DNA of 64,000 nt from Entonaema liquescens (Eukaryota > Ascomycota > Sordariomycetes > Xylariales > Xylariaceae): positions 2,429,501-2,493,500 of the forward strand of contig CADCSX010000005.1 in NCBI GenBank assembly GCA_902805475.1, given 5' to 3'. Below the pieces are notes generated by a model. The model was not told the origin of the DNA. It did no database searches and saw only the letters and a list, made by a program, of their open reading frames with translations. Positions 14,078 to 24,030 of this stretch are shown here, in pieces; position 1 is the first letter of the stretch; every line of letters starts with the position of its first letter. Position numbers and translations under genes: made by a program.

Positions 14078-15826
14078 ATGGACTATCAGAATTTTACATA
14101 CTCGGACACCGTGCCGCTTTCAGTCTACGTGGAGAACCCATCTATCGAGGGCATGATCGATCCAGTTCTCAAGCCCTCGGCTTCTCCATGGACACCTCCG
14201 CAGATGCACCGTTACCTAACAGAACACAACAAGCCTATCTACTTCAACTACTCCGGGATTGATCCACTCTTCCCTGAACCCGTAGTACGGAGAGACGATA
14301 GTATAGGAGCACTCTCGTGTGGCCTGCCTCAACGTCGAGACTCGCCATCGTTCTCTTCGCATACATCGTCAACAGGTAGTAATGTCTTGAGCCCACCCGG
14401 GGAGAGCGACTATTACCAACCACACTCACCACCAACGCCTCCCGACACGTCGATCATGTCTCCGTTCTTGAGCCAATGTGAAAGCCCCAGCTCGAGAGCT
14501 CACCTATACCAGCACACGGGCCTTGCCGATGATTGTGTGAAGCCATTCGACATTAACCCCTACCAAGAATCCCCCGAGAGCTATTTTGATGTCAGCAACC
14601 CAAAGTCAGAGTTTCCGTTGAGAGGTTACAGTATGTCAACAGACGACAGCAGCGCCTGCATGGACATGTGTGGCGTGCGGGAGCCAATCGGAGCCCGTCG
14701 ACTTATGAGCCCTGAGGAGTCCGTGCCAGATGTGAAAGAAGAGATTCGCATTCCCGAGCCTATCTCAACTTACGCTCCGTATGAGTCAGAGGATGAAGGA
14801 CCGTCCGGCGACGAAGCCGAAATGCTCGTTTTGAAGCACGAAGACGGAGAAGACGACGAGTACAAGCCATATCAGAAGCAAAAGAAGACAAGGACCAGTA
14901 CAAGTCGGCCTACCAGGAACCGCAAGCGACAGAGTAGTCCAGGACCTACGCCAGAAGCGAAACGACCCAAGATTGACCCTGGCGACTCTGGCACAATTGG
15001 TAGAACCACCGTCAAGCCTGTTATTCAAGGCGCGAAAGGTAGCTTCTCCTGTACCGAATGTTCAAAGAGGGTCTTCTTCAAGGATGAGCATGGCCTTCAA
15101 AATCACATCAAGAAGCAACATACTCGACCATTTATTTGTGTCTTCGGTTTCGCGGGCTGCAATTCAACCTTTGCAAGTAAGAACGAATGGAAGCGGCATT
15201 GCTCTTCGCAACACCTTGTTCTGAACTACTGGATCTGCCAACAGGACCAATGCTCCAAGGTTTCGAGTAAAGCAACCTCACCTATCCGTAGCCGCCTCAA
15301 CCCGCCTTCCTCTCAGAGTTCTTACATACCGGCGCTTCCCCGCGGGACCATCTTCAATCGCAAAGACCTTTACACCCAACACCTGCGACGCATGCACATC
15401 CCGGCAAATCTTAAGAAGCACGTTAAACAAAGAAAGCCATCCCCTGAGTGGGAAGCACGCGAGCGCGCACATCAGGAAGAGGCGAAAAGAACGCGCTGCG
15501 AGCTCCCGACTCATATGCGATGTCCGGCCGTCGGTTGTACTGCTCGCTTTGATGGTACCAATGCTTGGGATGATCGAATGGAGCACGTCGCCAAGCATCT
15601 CGAGAAGGCCGTCACTGGTTCGGAGCCGCCGATTGAATTTGGTGGTCTAAACGACGAGACTCTCATCGACTGGGCCACCCGCCCCGAGATTGCGATCATT
15701 GAAAGGGGAGCAAAGGGGAAATGGGAGCTACTTAATCCCCTAAGACACGGTGGCAGTCATACAGTTGATGCGACGGCAGACCAGGAAGGGGACGAGGACG
15801 CCGAAGGTGAAGAGGTTGACGAGTAA
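14078..15826 (+). CDS. C2H2 zinc-finger transcription factor (single exon)
   Basis: Predicted nuclear regulator of 582 residues. I start at ATG 14078 (MDYQNFTYSD); the frame stays open 13 codons further upstream but without an ATG. The N-terminal half is Pro/Ser-rich and disordered, followed by an acidic segment (SEDEGPSGDEAE) and a basic stretch with RNRKRQ and KRPK that could act as a nuclear localisation signal (about residues 285-310). Fingers follow: CTECSKRVFF ... HIKKQH, then a GCNSTFASKNEWKRH block, WICQQDQC, and FNRKDLYTQHLRRMH. A final Cys/His unit has CPAVGC ... HVAKH. The tail is very acidic. The finger order and the SKN[D/E]WKRH-SQH-WIC signature match the gene at 4625-7409, so the two are likely members of one fungal C2H2 subfamily. 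Target genes are unknown. Confidence 0.88.
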   Translation: MDYQNFTYSDTVPLSVYVENPSIEGMIDPVLKPSASPWTPPQMHRYLTEHNKPIYFNYSGIDPLFPEPVVRRDDSIGALSCGLPQRRDSPSFSSHTSSTGSNVLSPPGESDYYQPHSPPTPPDTSIMSPFLSQCESPSSRAHLYQHTGLADDCVKPFDINPYQESPESYFDVSNPKSEFPLRGYSMSTDDSSACMDMCGVREPIGARRLMSPEESVPDVKEEIRIPEPISTYAPYESEDEGPSGDEAEMLVLKHEDGEDDEYKPYQKQKKTRTSTSRPTRNRKRQSSPGPTPEAKRPKIDPGDSGTIGRTTVKPVIQGAKGSFSCTECSKRVFFKDEHGLQNHIKKQHTRPFICVFGFAGCNSTFASKNEWKRHCSSQHLVLNYWICQQDQCSKVSSKATSPIRSRLNPPSSQSSYIPALPRGTIFNRKDLYTQHLRRMHIPANLKKHVKQRKPSPEWEARERAHQEEAKRTRCELPTHMRCPAVGCTARFDGTNAWDDRMEHVAKHLEKAVTGSEPPIEFGGLNDETLIDWATRPEIAIIERGAKGKWELLNPLRHGGSHTVDATADQEGDEDAEGEEVDE

Positions 15827-15890
15827 TATCTCCAATGAAGCATTCATCTTATTGTTTATCTATTCGTTCATAACAAGGTAGTCGGGGTCG

Positions 15891-16148
15891 GTGAGGAGTA
15901 TATATCCTAATACCTCGCCGTCGAGTAAGTACTCTGATGGAAGGGTAGATTGGGACAATTTAGGGGTTCATAATGGCGGCGGTAAATATTCAATCTACAG
16001 GGATGGGCTTGGGATCTATAGAACCATCGAGTTCGAGGACATGTACAACTATCTACGATATTATGATATGACTATCCTGGCTATTGAAATTGAAGACGCG
16101 CACGGATGGTCGTGGATGCCGTACGGAGATGTGTACAATATTCTATAG
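15891..16148 (+). pseudogene. Orphan coding-like fragment
   Basis: An 85-codon open stretch begins 65 bases after the preceding gene's stop. It has no ATG near its start, but the residues look protein-like (rich in Tyr, Asp and Trp, for example GWSWMPYGDVYNIL). No family is recognised. It may be a gene remnant, a last exon with an unseen upstream exon, or chance. No function is assigned. Confidence 0.25.
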
Positions 16149-16749
16149 CAGCATAGAGCTTATGCGATGAACTGCGAGTTCTAGATGATGTAATGAGTAT
16201 TAAATAATATTAGAGGCATAATAATGTCTTACGACCAGTAGTAGGGCGAGTCAGCCAGGAATCCGGGTCGGCATTAGGTAGTGGAATGTAAGACAGCATG
16301 CGGCTTACTTAGCTTACTTAGGAAGACGTACAGACTCTATCTCGATTCCGAAGCTTGACCGGTTGAAGAAGAGGGACGATCTAACCAGAAAGAAGGTGGA
16401 TAAGCCTCCGGATATGTCGCAGGTACTGGCGGTTAAAGCGCTCGGGGCCGAGATCTGCGCCGCATAAAAGCCTTAGCTAAGAAGTGGCGTCCATGTCCTA
16501 GTATATGTCGGACGTATGGGGTGAACTTCCATCCCCACGGAGTATGATAGCCGGCTTACTTACATATGCGTCCACGGCGATGACGAGCGTCCCCGGTAGC
16601 ATTTTTTATCTGTACGCAGAAGGCGGATAAGTATCATCGATGGCGGATGGGGCAATTTCTTGCCTAAGGCAACCCCAATTGAGCCTCTGAGGTGCATAGA
16701 AGGATAGGTACCTACATAAACAGATTAATGTAAAAGGGTCGAAAAGTGG

Positions 16750-16768
16750 AAAAAAAAAAAAAAAAAAA
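16750..16768. repeat. Poly-A tract of 19
   Basis: Nineteen A between gaaaagtgg and ggttggtgg, about 750 bases 5' of the ULD gene. The surrounding DNA (16150-17420) holds no recognised gene; it carries several taggta/acctacc words and an A/T tract at 17105-17134. Confidence 0.85.
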
Positions 16769-17423
16769 GGTTGGTGGTATGTATAGGTGGTGTGCATTAC
16801 CTAGGCGGCTTCATGCGTAGCACAAATAACGATAAGGGTTAACTACTACCTAGGTAGTTACATGTAAGTTGGTATATAGTAACTACCTACATATACCTAT
16901 ATATAAGTTGTTGGCGTTGTAGCGTGCTTATACACTTCGTATTGCGCTCCATTACCAATATAAGGTATATTGTACAATAGAGTGTAAGTATTGCGGTACC
17001 TATTGTGATACAAATTACGGTAATAGATAATCATACAGGTATATATAACACCAATCATTAGACGTATCTGACGTATGTAGATTCCCGCGAATAGCGCTCG
17101 AGTTTTTATTTTTTATTTTTTTAATTTTTTTTTTCCTATACATGTATGTTAGCCGCCCCCAAATCTCCACCACGGCTCGTGTGGGATTGATCGGTAGGTA
17201 CCTAAGACAGTTGTCTTCGCCATGGCGCTAGCAACGTGTACTGGGCATAACAGTTAAGACAAGTACAGTATCTACCATACAGTAACTATACAAGATATTC
17301 ACGTTGGACTGCGTTGTACAAAGAACTTTCAGCCGCACTTTTCGGCATTCCTTTCTTCTGTGGCACACACAGCGTCTTCGGGCCTATTCCGATTTCTATA
17401 ATTAATATTGTTGCTACGGACTG

Positions 17424-17528
17424 ATGTCACAGAACAAAGTTGTTGATCAGCACCTGGAAGGACTCGTCACGGCTTTGAACGTACCCGCAAACCTCGGCGA
17501 ACATACCCGTCATCTCCGGAATGGCTAA
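17424..17528 (+). promoter_or_regulatory. Upstream ORF overlapping the start of the ULD gene
   Basis: An ATG at 17424 opens a 34-codon frame, in a different frame from the main CDS, that runs past the main ATG at 17521 and stops at 17526-17528. A ribosome starting at the first ATG would bypass the main start. It could reduce translation of the downstream gene if the mRNA begins upstream of it. The 5' end of the transcript is not known. Confidence 0.45.
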
Positions 17529-19235
17529 CTCCAGCCAGGATTTGGTTGATGAGGATTTGGAGTCTCTGCGCGAAGATTATGGTGCTATTTCGCTCACATT
17601 AAATTGTGGCAGTTCCTCGAGGAGAAGTATATATTCCGATAGCTCAGAAAACCAAGGCGACGAGGAAGCTTTCGGCGGGTCGAGGGCTACCGGGTCCGGC
17701 GTGCATGTGAGCTCTGGGGAAGAGATTTCGCAACAGAGGATAAACTCATGTACGATCGGATACGATGATCAGATCGACGGCGGGTACTCTCACCAGTCGA
17801 TACTTGACCATAAAGACAAGGGCAAAGCTCCTGTAAGGGTCCGTAGGGATTTCGTTGACAGGAGACATCCTCAGAATGCAGAGATACCTAATGCAAACCC
17901 GCATTCCTACACAGAGCCCACAAATACCGAGTGTCGAAATGAGAATCTGGAGTCACCCGAATCTTCTTCTTCTGCTGCTGCTGCTGCTGCTGCTGCATCT
18001 AGCGTAAACTCTGCGTATGAGGAACGCCTTAATGAATCCTTATCCGAGTATGGTGTCAGACTTAAGACCCAACTGCTTTCCCCCAAACCTAGTCTCGAGG
18101 CATTAAGCGTAGAATCCGACTGTGAAAGCTTTAGGACGGCATCACCAAAGCTATATTTAGACGATGACCGAGACCAAGCACAAAACCAAACCCAAAACCG
18201 GAGGCAAGAAGAAACAGAATCGGACCAAGAACCGGGGTCGCAGCCGGTCGAACCAGAACCGGCTGCAAGTGGGCCACACACTAGCCAGGAAGCCGAGATG
18301 CCGGCTTTCCGCTCGCTTCAATTCGGAGACCCCGGTTGGGAGAAATCGGCGGACCGGCCACCAAAGAAACTACCTATTCGATTTAAGGATGCGGTAGGCC
18401 GCAAATTCATCTTTCCTTGGGAAAAGGCAAAAACTTGGGCGGTGAGTACGATTTCATTTATTCTACTCTTTTTCTCTTTTCCTTTTTTTTTTTTTTTTTT
18501 CTTCTTTCTCCCATTCAGTCGATTTGCAGAAACAATAGATTTTGTTTTGAGGAAGCCTATCATAAACGTCGTATTAAGAGGGCAGACACATAACATTACT
18601 TAAAGATCATTTAGAAACATTACCTATCTTATAACTAACAACATTATTAGGGCATGGAACGTCTAATCCGAAACTGCTTCGCCTACGTCGACATCATCGG
18701 ACCCCACGTAATTAAGGGGCACTACGATCTCTTTACCTTCCACCTCCCTTTCTCGACTGATACCGGCTTCGAAGTGGTATCTCAGACAACGTCGGAGCCG
18801 GTTCTTGTGCAACACCCACCCGGGGTAGAGTCTCATATGGCTGGTACGTCAAACCAGCCTCCGGTGCCGCACGCTCCAACCCCACCGCCGGCTCCCACGC
18901 TCACACCCGTGGAACAATCAGCCGTTACAATCCTACCTGAGCTCTGGGAGGACCTAGTCGAGCCGGGCATGTTCGTACTGATGCAGATGTGGCCTATGGC
19001 ACCTCCGGCGCTACCCCCTCCGCCTATGCAACATCCTCCTCCTGGTCATCCTCCCGGTCACCCTTCCGGTGTCCTCGGTTGGATTGGAGGTAGAGGCCGA
19101 GGCAGGGGTGGTGGTGGTGGAGGAGGAGGAGGAAGGGGTATGGGCCCGCCTATAGGACCATTTACGGGGTGGGCGGCGGTAGAAAGAACGCCGAAACCGA
19201 GAGGTAAGACGCGAAAGCGGCGAGATGGACCGTAG
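17521..19235 (+). CDS. Ubiquitin-like-domain (ULD_2-type) protein
   Basis: A 501-residue fungal protein of unknown role with a divergent ubiquitin-like fold. Exons are 17521-18441 and 18651-19235; the intron contains a run of 18 T and ends TTATTAG, phase 0. Residues 1-290 are low-complexity and acidic, with a poly-Ala run from a GCT repeat at about 17972-17996. The domain begins at LPIRFKDAVGRKFIFPWEKAKTW, crosses the intron to GMERLIRNCFAYVDIIGP and GHYDLF, and ends with ILPELWEDLVEPGMFVLMQMWPM. A Pro/Thr-rich insertion of about 65 residues sits between the two halves of the domain, where relatives usually have a short turn. The C-terminus is Pro- and Gly-rich and basic (RGRGRGGGG ... KTRKRR). 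An overlapping upstream ORF may limit translation. The ULD family call rests on recognised motif blocks; function is unknown. Confidence 0.8.
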
Positions 19236-20268
19236 ATTGAGGAGATGGGGTTTTTATACGATGTATGAGTTCTTTACTGTAGAAGGTGTAAGGTTTATGG
19301 GGGTTAAAGTGAGTTAGGATATAGTCCTTTTTAAAGGCTGCTATGGTGGAAAGTGATTAATGTGTTTTTTGTTTTGTTGTTTTGTGTTTACAATGTTCGG
19401 ATTCTGTAAGTCGATATATCTAACCTGAGTACCTACCTACCTCATGTACATAGTCCGCGTATATCTAAAAAGTGGAATGTGGTGTAAGCATGAAATGCCT
19501 ATGAAGGATACGATCGTTTATGTTCGACGGGGTTCACGAGCTCATGACGATACTTGCATCGTATGTATGTGTGTTGGGTAGGTACTTCGTAGGTACAAAC
19601 AAAATAGGACCTCAGCCCTTGGCGGTTACGATTTATCTTCCAATGTGTTTTACAGAAGGAGATGTGCCTAACTTAAAAAGCTCAAAAGCGGACCTCTTAG
19701 CAGGGCTTAGCTTCCATGCAACGGTAACGTTATTGGTATGCGGATACGTCAAAAAGACAAGGGGGAGGGACCCGCCTGCGTCAACACCTCAGCCATGCTT
19801 TCCCATGCTTTCTCATGCTTCCCGTGCTGTTATGATACGACTTGACGTTGATTAAAATAGCTGATCGTGGAGCTTGTTGTTCGTTAGTTTATTCTTCTTG
19901 TTTTACATATAATTAACTGCTATATCTGCAATATTATCATTTTATATTTCCCATATCAATTTTACTCCATAAATTATAACTCTAAAGGCGAATTATAATA
20001 GTACTCGTTAACCCAAGTAATTTAGCGTACGTGTACCCCATCGTTACAGCACCCCTCACCCCATTATAATCTTATCATTCTGTCTTACGTCACACCTTTT
20101 GCAAGCTCAGGAACAGCCCAACTCACCTATTACGCAGGCCAACCATCAACCTACATTGAAATACCATACCAACTTAACTCTATACCAAAACTCCTTAACC
20201 TACGATAGAGTTTTGCACTACACATTTCCATCCTATCTTCCTTACCTATCGCAGAGGTTAAAATCACA
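19236..20268. other. Intergenic region between the ULD and kelch genes
   Basis: A 111-codon frame at 19520-19855 has no recognisable motif and is not called. The stretch at 19860-20020 is AT-rich. The bases just before 20269 are rich in CTT/ACC and probably form the leader of the kelch gene. Confidence 0.5.
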
Positions 20269-21918
20269 ATGGAGTCCTTTGCAAAGCTTAAGCGTCGTGG
20301 TACCGATCTACTCGGTTCTATTCCCCATAACTTACCTTCGATGCCTCATCTACCCCATCTACAACGCCAAGGAGGCGGAGGCGGAGGCGGAGGCGGTCAC
20401 ACAATGAAAGGCACCTGGCAGCATATCTCCATCCCTTCTCTTCCACGATCGTCACATTCAATTGATGTGGTCGCCGGTAATGCATACATCTTCGGCGGCG
20501 AGGTCGAGTCCCGCAAGCCCGTCGACAATGACATGCATATCATAGCCCTACCCTCAGGCACCGCCTCCGCAGACTACTACAGCGTCAAAGCCAAACCTTC
20601 TCCCCAGCAGCACGTCCCCGAGCAAGCCCCCATCACAGAGGAAGACGAGACCGCTGCCGAGCTCCAGGACCCCCTAACCGAAGTGCCCCTCAGCTCTCCC
20701 CCACCGCCTGGGGCTCGGGAACCTTCATCCTCTACATCCGACAAGGGTAAAGGCAAGGCCCTCGACGACGAGGTCCCCTCCGCCCGCGTCGGCCACGCCA
20801 CCGCTGTCATCGGTTCCCGCATCTTCCTATTCGGTGGCCGCAGCGCGGAATCCGCTTCCGAGCCCCTCAACGAACACGGTCGGGTCTGGGTCTTCGAGAC
20901 GAAAACACATACCTGGACGTATCTAGACCCCTACCAGAACAGCCCCGTCCCGCCCCCGCGCAGCTACTTCGCCGCCGTCGCCACCGACAAGCCGCGGGAC
21001 TTCGCCATTAAGCCCATCCGCCGAACCGAGAGCTGGCAGGAGTGGGCCGAGGGCGACTCGGCCGAAGTAGGGATCCCCCAACGCCCGATTGCCGGCAACG
21101 TAGCTGCGCACGCGACGGACGAGGAGGACGCGGGCTTCGGCACGTTTATCATCCACGGGGGCTGCACAGCGGATGGTGGTAGAACGGGCGACCTATGGGC
21201 TTTCGATGTCCGTAGCCGCACGTGGAAAGAACTCCCTTCTGCACCGGGCCCAGCGCGGGGTGGTGCGGCTCTCGCCCTCGCTAAGAGCCGGTTGTACCGC
21301 TTCGGCGGATACGATGGTAAGGAGGAGCTCGGCGGCCAGTTGGACGTGCTCGATCTAGCGCTGGATGAGTTCGACGACCGCGTTAGTAGAGGCGAGATCG
21401 GCGTCTTTGCACGCGGCGAGTGGCAGACTCTAGTTTCCCCCGTTACCGCTGCGCCCCCTCCGAACGAGACCGAGACGGCCAAGCTAGTCCCTACGGAAGA
21501 GTGGCCCGGAAACCGTAGCGTCAGCAGCTTGGAGCTCATTTATGGTGGCGGCGGACGCGAATACCTAGTCCTGATGCTAGGCGAGCGGAGTCCCAGCACC
21601 GAGGGCCATGAGGGCGCCGGGCAGTTCTGGAACGACATCTGGGCTTTCCAGGTGCCTCCCATCGGCATGACAGCCGCCAGCGTCACAGATGCCTTCCTGC
21701 AGGCTGTGGGGCGCAGGACAGGAGAGGGGAAGTGGACGAGGGTGGTCCCGGGACCGTACGACGAGGACAACAGCCTAGACGTCCAAGGCCCTAGCCCGAG
21801 GGGCTGGCTTGCTAGTGCGCCAGTGGGCGATCTGGAAGAGAACGCTGTGTTGATATTCGGCGGGTTGGGCGAGAACAATAAGAGGCTTGGGGATGGTTGG
21901 ATTTTCAGGTTGGGATAA
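20269..21918 (+). CDS. Kelch-repeat beta-propeller protein
   Basis: An intronless 549-residue protein. The N-terminus has a short Lys/Leu-rich segment and a Gly9 run from GGAGGC repeats (20371-20397). Kelch blades follow, recognised by hydrophobic-GG-hydrophobic strands and trailing Trp/Tyr: AYIFGGEVE (about residue 70), VGHATAVIGSRIFLFGGR (about 175), FIIHGGCTADGG ... DLWAFDVRSRTWKELP (about 295), RLYRFGGYDG (about 345), NDIWAFQV (about 455) and VLIFGGLGENNKRLGDGWIF (about 530). A Pro/Ser-rich disordered insertion lies between the first and second blades. Family members are scaffolds for protein binding; no catalytic domain is visible. GC-rich, strongly biased codons suggest a well-expressed gene. 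The partner is unknown. Confidence 0.88.
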   Translation: MESFAKLKRRGTDLLGSIPHNLPSMPHLPHLQRQGGGGGGGGGHTMKGTWQHISIPSLPRSSHSIDVVAGNAYIFGGEVESRKPVDNDMHIIALPSGTASADYYSVKAKPSPQQHVPEQAPITEEDETAAELQDPLTEVPLSSPPPPGAREPSSSTSDKGKGKALDDEVPSARVGHATAVIGSRIFLFGGRSAESASEPLNEHGRVWVFETKTHTWTYLDPYQNSPVPPPRSYFAAVATDKPRDFAIKPIRRTESWQEWAEGDSAEVGIPQRPIAGNVAAHATDEEDAGFGTFIIHGGCTADGGRTGDLWAFDVRSRTWKELPSAPGPARGGAALALAKSRLYRFGGYDGKEELGGQLDVLDLALDEFDDRVSRGEIGVFARGEWQTLVSPVTAAPPPNETETAKLVPTEEWPGNRSVSSLELIYGGGGREYLVLMLGERSPSTEGHEGAGQFWNDIWAFQVPPIGMTAASVTDAFLQAVGRRTGEGKWTRVVPGPYDEDNSLDVQGPSPRGWLASAPVGDLEENAVLIFGGLGENNKRLGDGWIFRLG

Positions 21919-22268
21919 GTTAGGCATATATGTTTTTGAATGTTGGCAAAGCAATGTAGTCAGTTAGGCTTTTTGATTTAAGCTTCTGGGTTTTGGTATC
22001 TAAGTAAAATTTCCTTGGTAACGGTTACGACTGGTTAGGTTAACGATCAAATGACAACTTCAGGGTATGAAATTATCAAATCCGCAAATAAAAATACTAG
22101 TTAACTGAAAAAGTAAGATCAAACAAGTAATTGGATATCTATTACAGAGAATGCGTGAGGAACGGCGCAAGGGACGGTCTTCTTTTCATGAACCGATACA
22201 GATAGAGCTTATGTACAGAATGTCTACGTTCTACGCCCGTGTTCCAAGAGGTCCTCCGTTATCTCTTT
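21919..22268. other. Convergent intergenic space
   Basis: This AT-rich gap of 350 bases separates the 3' ends of the kelch gene (+) and the complex I gene (-), so it must hold both 3' untranslated regions. No separate element was seen. Confidence 0.5.
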
Positions 22269-23508
22269 CTACAGGTCGCTTCTCGTAGTCTCAATACCCC
22301 ACGGTTCACTCGTCAAATTCGTCTGGCCAGCACTGTTCTCGCAAGTGTCCCGACCAGTCTGCGGACCGGGTTTCGGTGCCTTCGCGCCTGATGTGGCGCT
22401 CTCCTTAAGGGCTGTTAATAGTTTCTTGGTAGTCTCGGGTGTCAGGTCTTCGTAGTAGTCGTCGTTGATTTGGATCATGGGGGCGTTGACGCAAGCACCG
22501 AGGCATTCTACCTCGATGAATGTGAAGAGCCCGTCGGGCGTCGTCTCGCCCTGCTTGATGCCCAAGTGCTCCTTGATCGCTTTCACGATCGCGTCGCTAC
22601 CGCAGCCACCGAGTTGGCAGGGTGTCTATTCCAGATATACCTCGTTAGTAGGCGGTACATTTGTGATGGAGATCTCACATGGATCGATGACGTATTCCAC
22701 GGATTCATATATGGATTGCGGTATTACTCCATCTTTTAAATGGCCATGTCCCGTTACACGCCGTTATGCAGCGGATCCAATGGACGAAGCCATAAAACCC
22801 CGCCCATGTAATATGTATAGAAATGTAGAGTAAAAAGACGCAGACGGCAAGAAATACAACGCAAACTCACCGTGGTGCACGCCTGTACGTGAAACTTGCC
22901 AACCGGCGTCCGGTTGTACATGGTATAGAAAGAAGCGACTTCGTATACACGTGTGGGGGGCATCTCGAGGATTCGCGCTACCTCGTTCATAACCGATATG
23001 GATGTGAAGCCGTGCTGGCGCTGTCCTAAGTCGAGTAGTGGCATTACAGCTGCCTTTTGTACTGGGGCGGGTAGCGCTTTAGGATCTGGGCGATGACCTC
23101 TTCATTCTGAGCGGAGAATTTGAAGGGTATCTCGGGGTTGTTGTCTGGTGTATTTCGGTGCTGTTATCGCAAAGTTAAGCGTCAGTAACAAATATGTTTA
23201 AGAGGCGAAGATGACGAGAGTTTTGAACCCCGTAAGGAACTTGGACAGGTATCAAGAGCGAAAGCAGATCTGGAAAAAGAGGCCAGCTAGTTTGACAGGT
23301 AGACTATCACAATATCCATCCATTTCACAACCCGATACAGAGCCACTTAAGCTTTATCGAGAAAGACTGGGACAAGAAGACATACCACTGCGAGAGTTTC
23401 ACTTCTTCTAGAGCTACCGGCCGTGAAGGCTCGGAACTGTGATCGGGGAACTCGGCATGCCGGGCGGGCTACCCTTCGGAGGAATACCGGGGCGAGTTTC
23501 GACGCCAT
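22269..23508 (-). CDS. nuo-24: NADH:ubiquinone oxidoreductase 24 kDa subunit (NDUFV2 type), frame broken by one base
   Basis: Matrix-arm subunit of mitochondrial complex I that carries the [2Fe-2S] cluster N1a. Exons on the minus strand are 23508-23386, 23160-22871 and 22625-22269, with GT-AG junctions all in phase 0. Exon 1 gives an Arg-rich mitochondrial presequence (MASKLAPVFLRRVARP). Exon 2 has NTPDNNPEIPF, LKRYPPQY and LDLGQRQHGF ... YEVASFYTMYNRTPVGKFHVQACTT. Exon 3 adds TPCQLGGCGSDAI and ECLGACVNAP. The cluster ligands are the Cys of ACTTTPC and ECLGAC. Exon 2 is 290 bases, one short of a codon multiple. The shift lies at an AAAA run (23055-23058, TTTT on the plus strand), where the family sequence QYKKAAVMP requires five A. 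Restored, the protein has 256 residues, normal for the family. A sequencing or assembly error is likelier than loss of complex I. Confidence 0.92.
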
Positions 23509-24030
23509 GGTGAATGTATTGTAAGTTCAATTGAGGAGGGATGGCAGAGCTCAGCCCGGGTTTGAAGGTCCTCGGATCGATTATGAGGTTTGAATTGGCG
23601 ATAAACTCTTGGGATCCAATCAGATTAATCGTGTTGGTCAAAGATGACCCACATGGCTAAATCTCGGTCCTCTTCTTTCCCACCCACTTTACCTTCCATT
23701 CTTCCATTACATAATACACCTAGTACCTTTGTACCTACTAGTTATGCAGATTAGGTAGAATGTCTCTTCATTAAACAATACATGTAATGTCGATTGAACA
23801 GGTAGATTTCAAAGGTAACCGAATCTTCATATCGACCACATACAAGACTAAAAATGTAGGTATCGCATCAGTAAGGGATTTTATATACCCAATTCACTTT
23901 GATTGTTCTTATCATTCTACGTCATTGACACGGATGTTACTATCATATCAAAACCGTGGTCTTACGACATGAGGCAAAATAATCCCTAGGATAGACAGAA
24001 AATCAGACGGGAAAAAAAAGGCTATCTCCG
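23509..24030. other. Intergenic region 5' of nuo-24 and 3' of the peroxiredoxin gene
   Basis: This contains the promoter of the minus-strand gene starting at 23508 and the 3' region of the peroxiredoxin gene. The sequence is AT-rich with taggtac/acctag words near 23715-23760. No gene or RNA was recognised. Confidence 0.45.

Noticed and set aside
19520..19855. 111-codon plus-strand frame between the ULD and kelch genes
   Set aside because: No motif, mixed low-complexity end (repeated catgcttt), no homology that I recognise.
20964..21539. 191-codon open frame on the minus strand inside the kelch gene
   Set aside because: It is antisense to well-supported kelch blades and open only because of the GC-rich codon bias; no motif.
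23211..23411. 66-codon plus-strand ATG frame
   Set aside because: It lies mostly within the first intron of nuo-24 on the opposite strand; no family was recognised.
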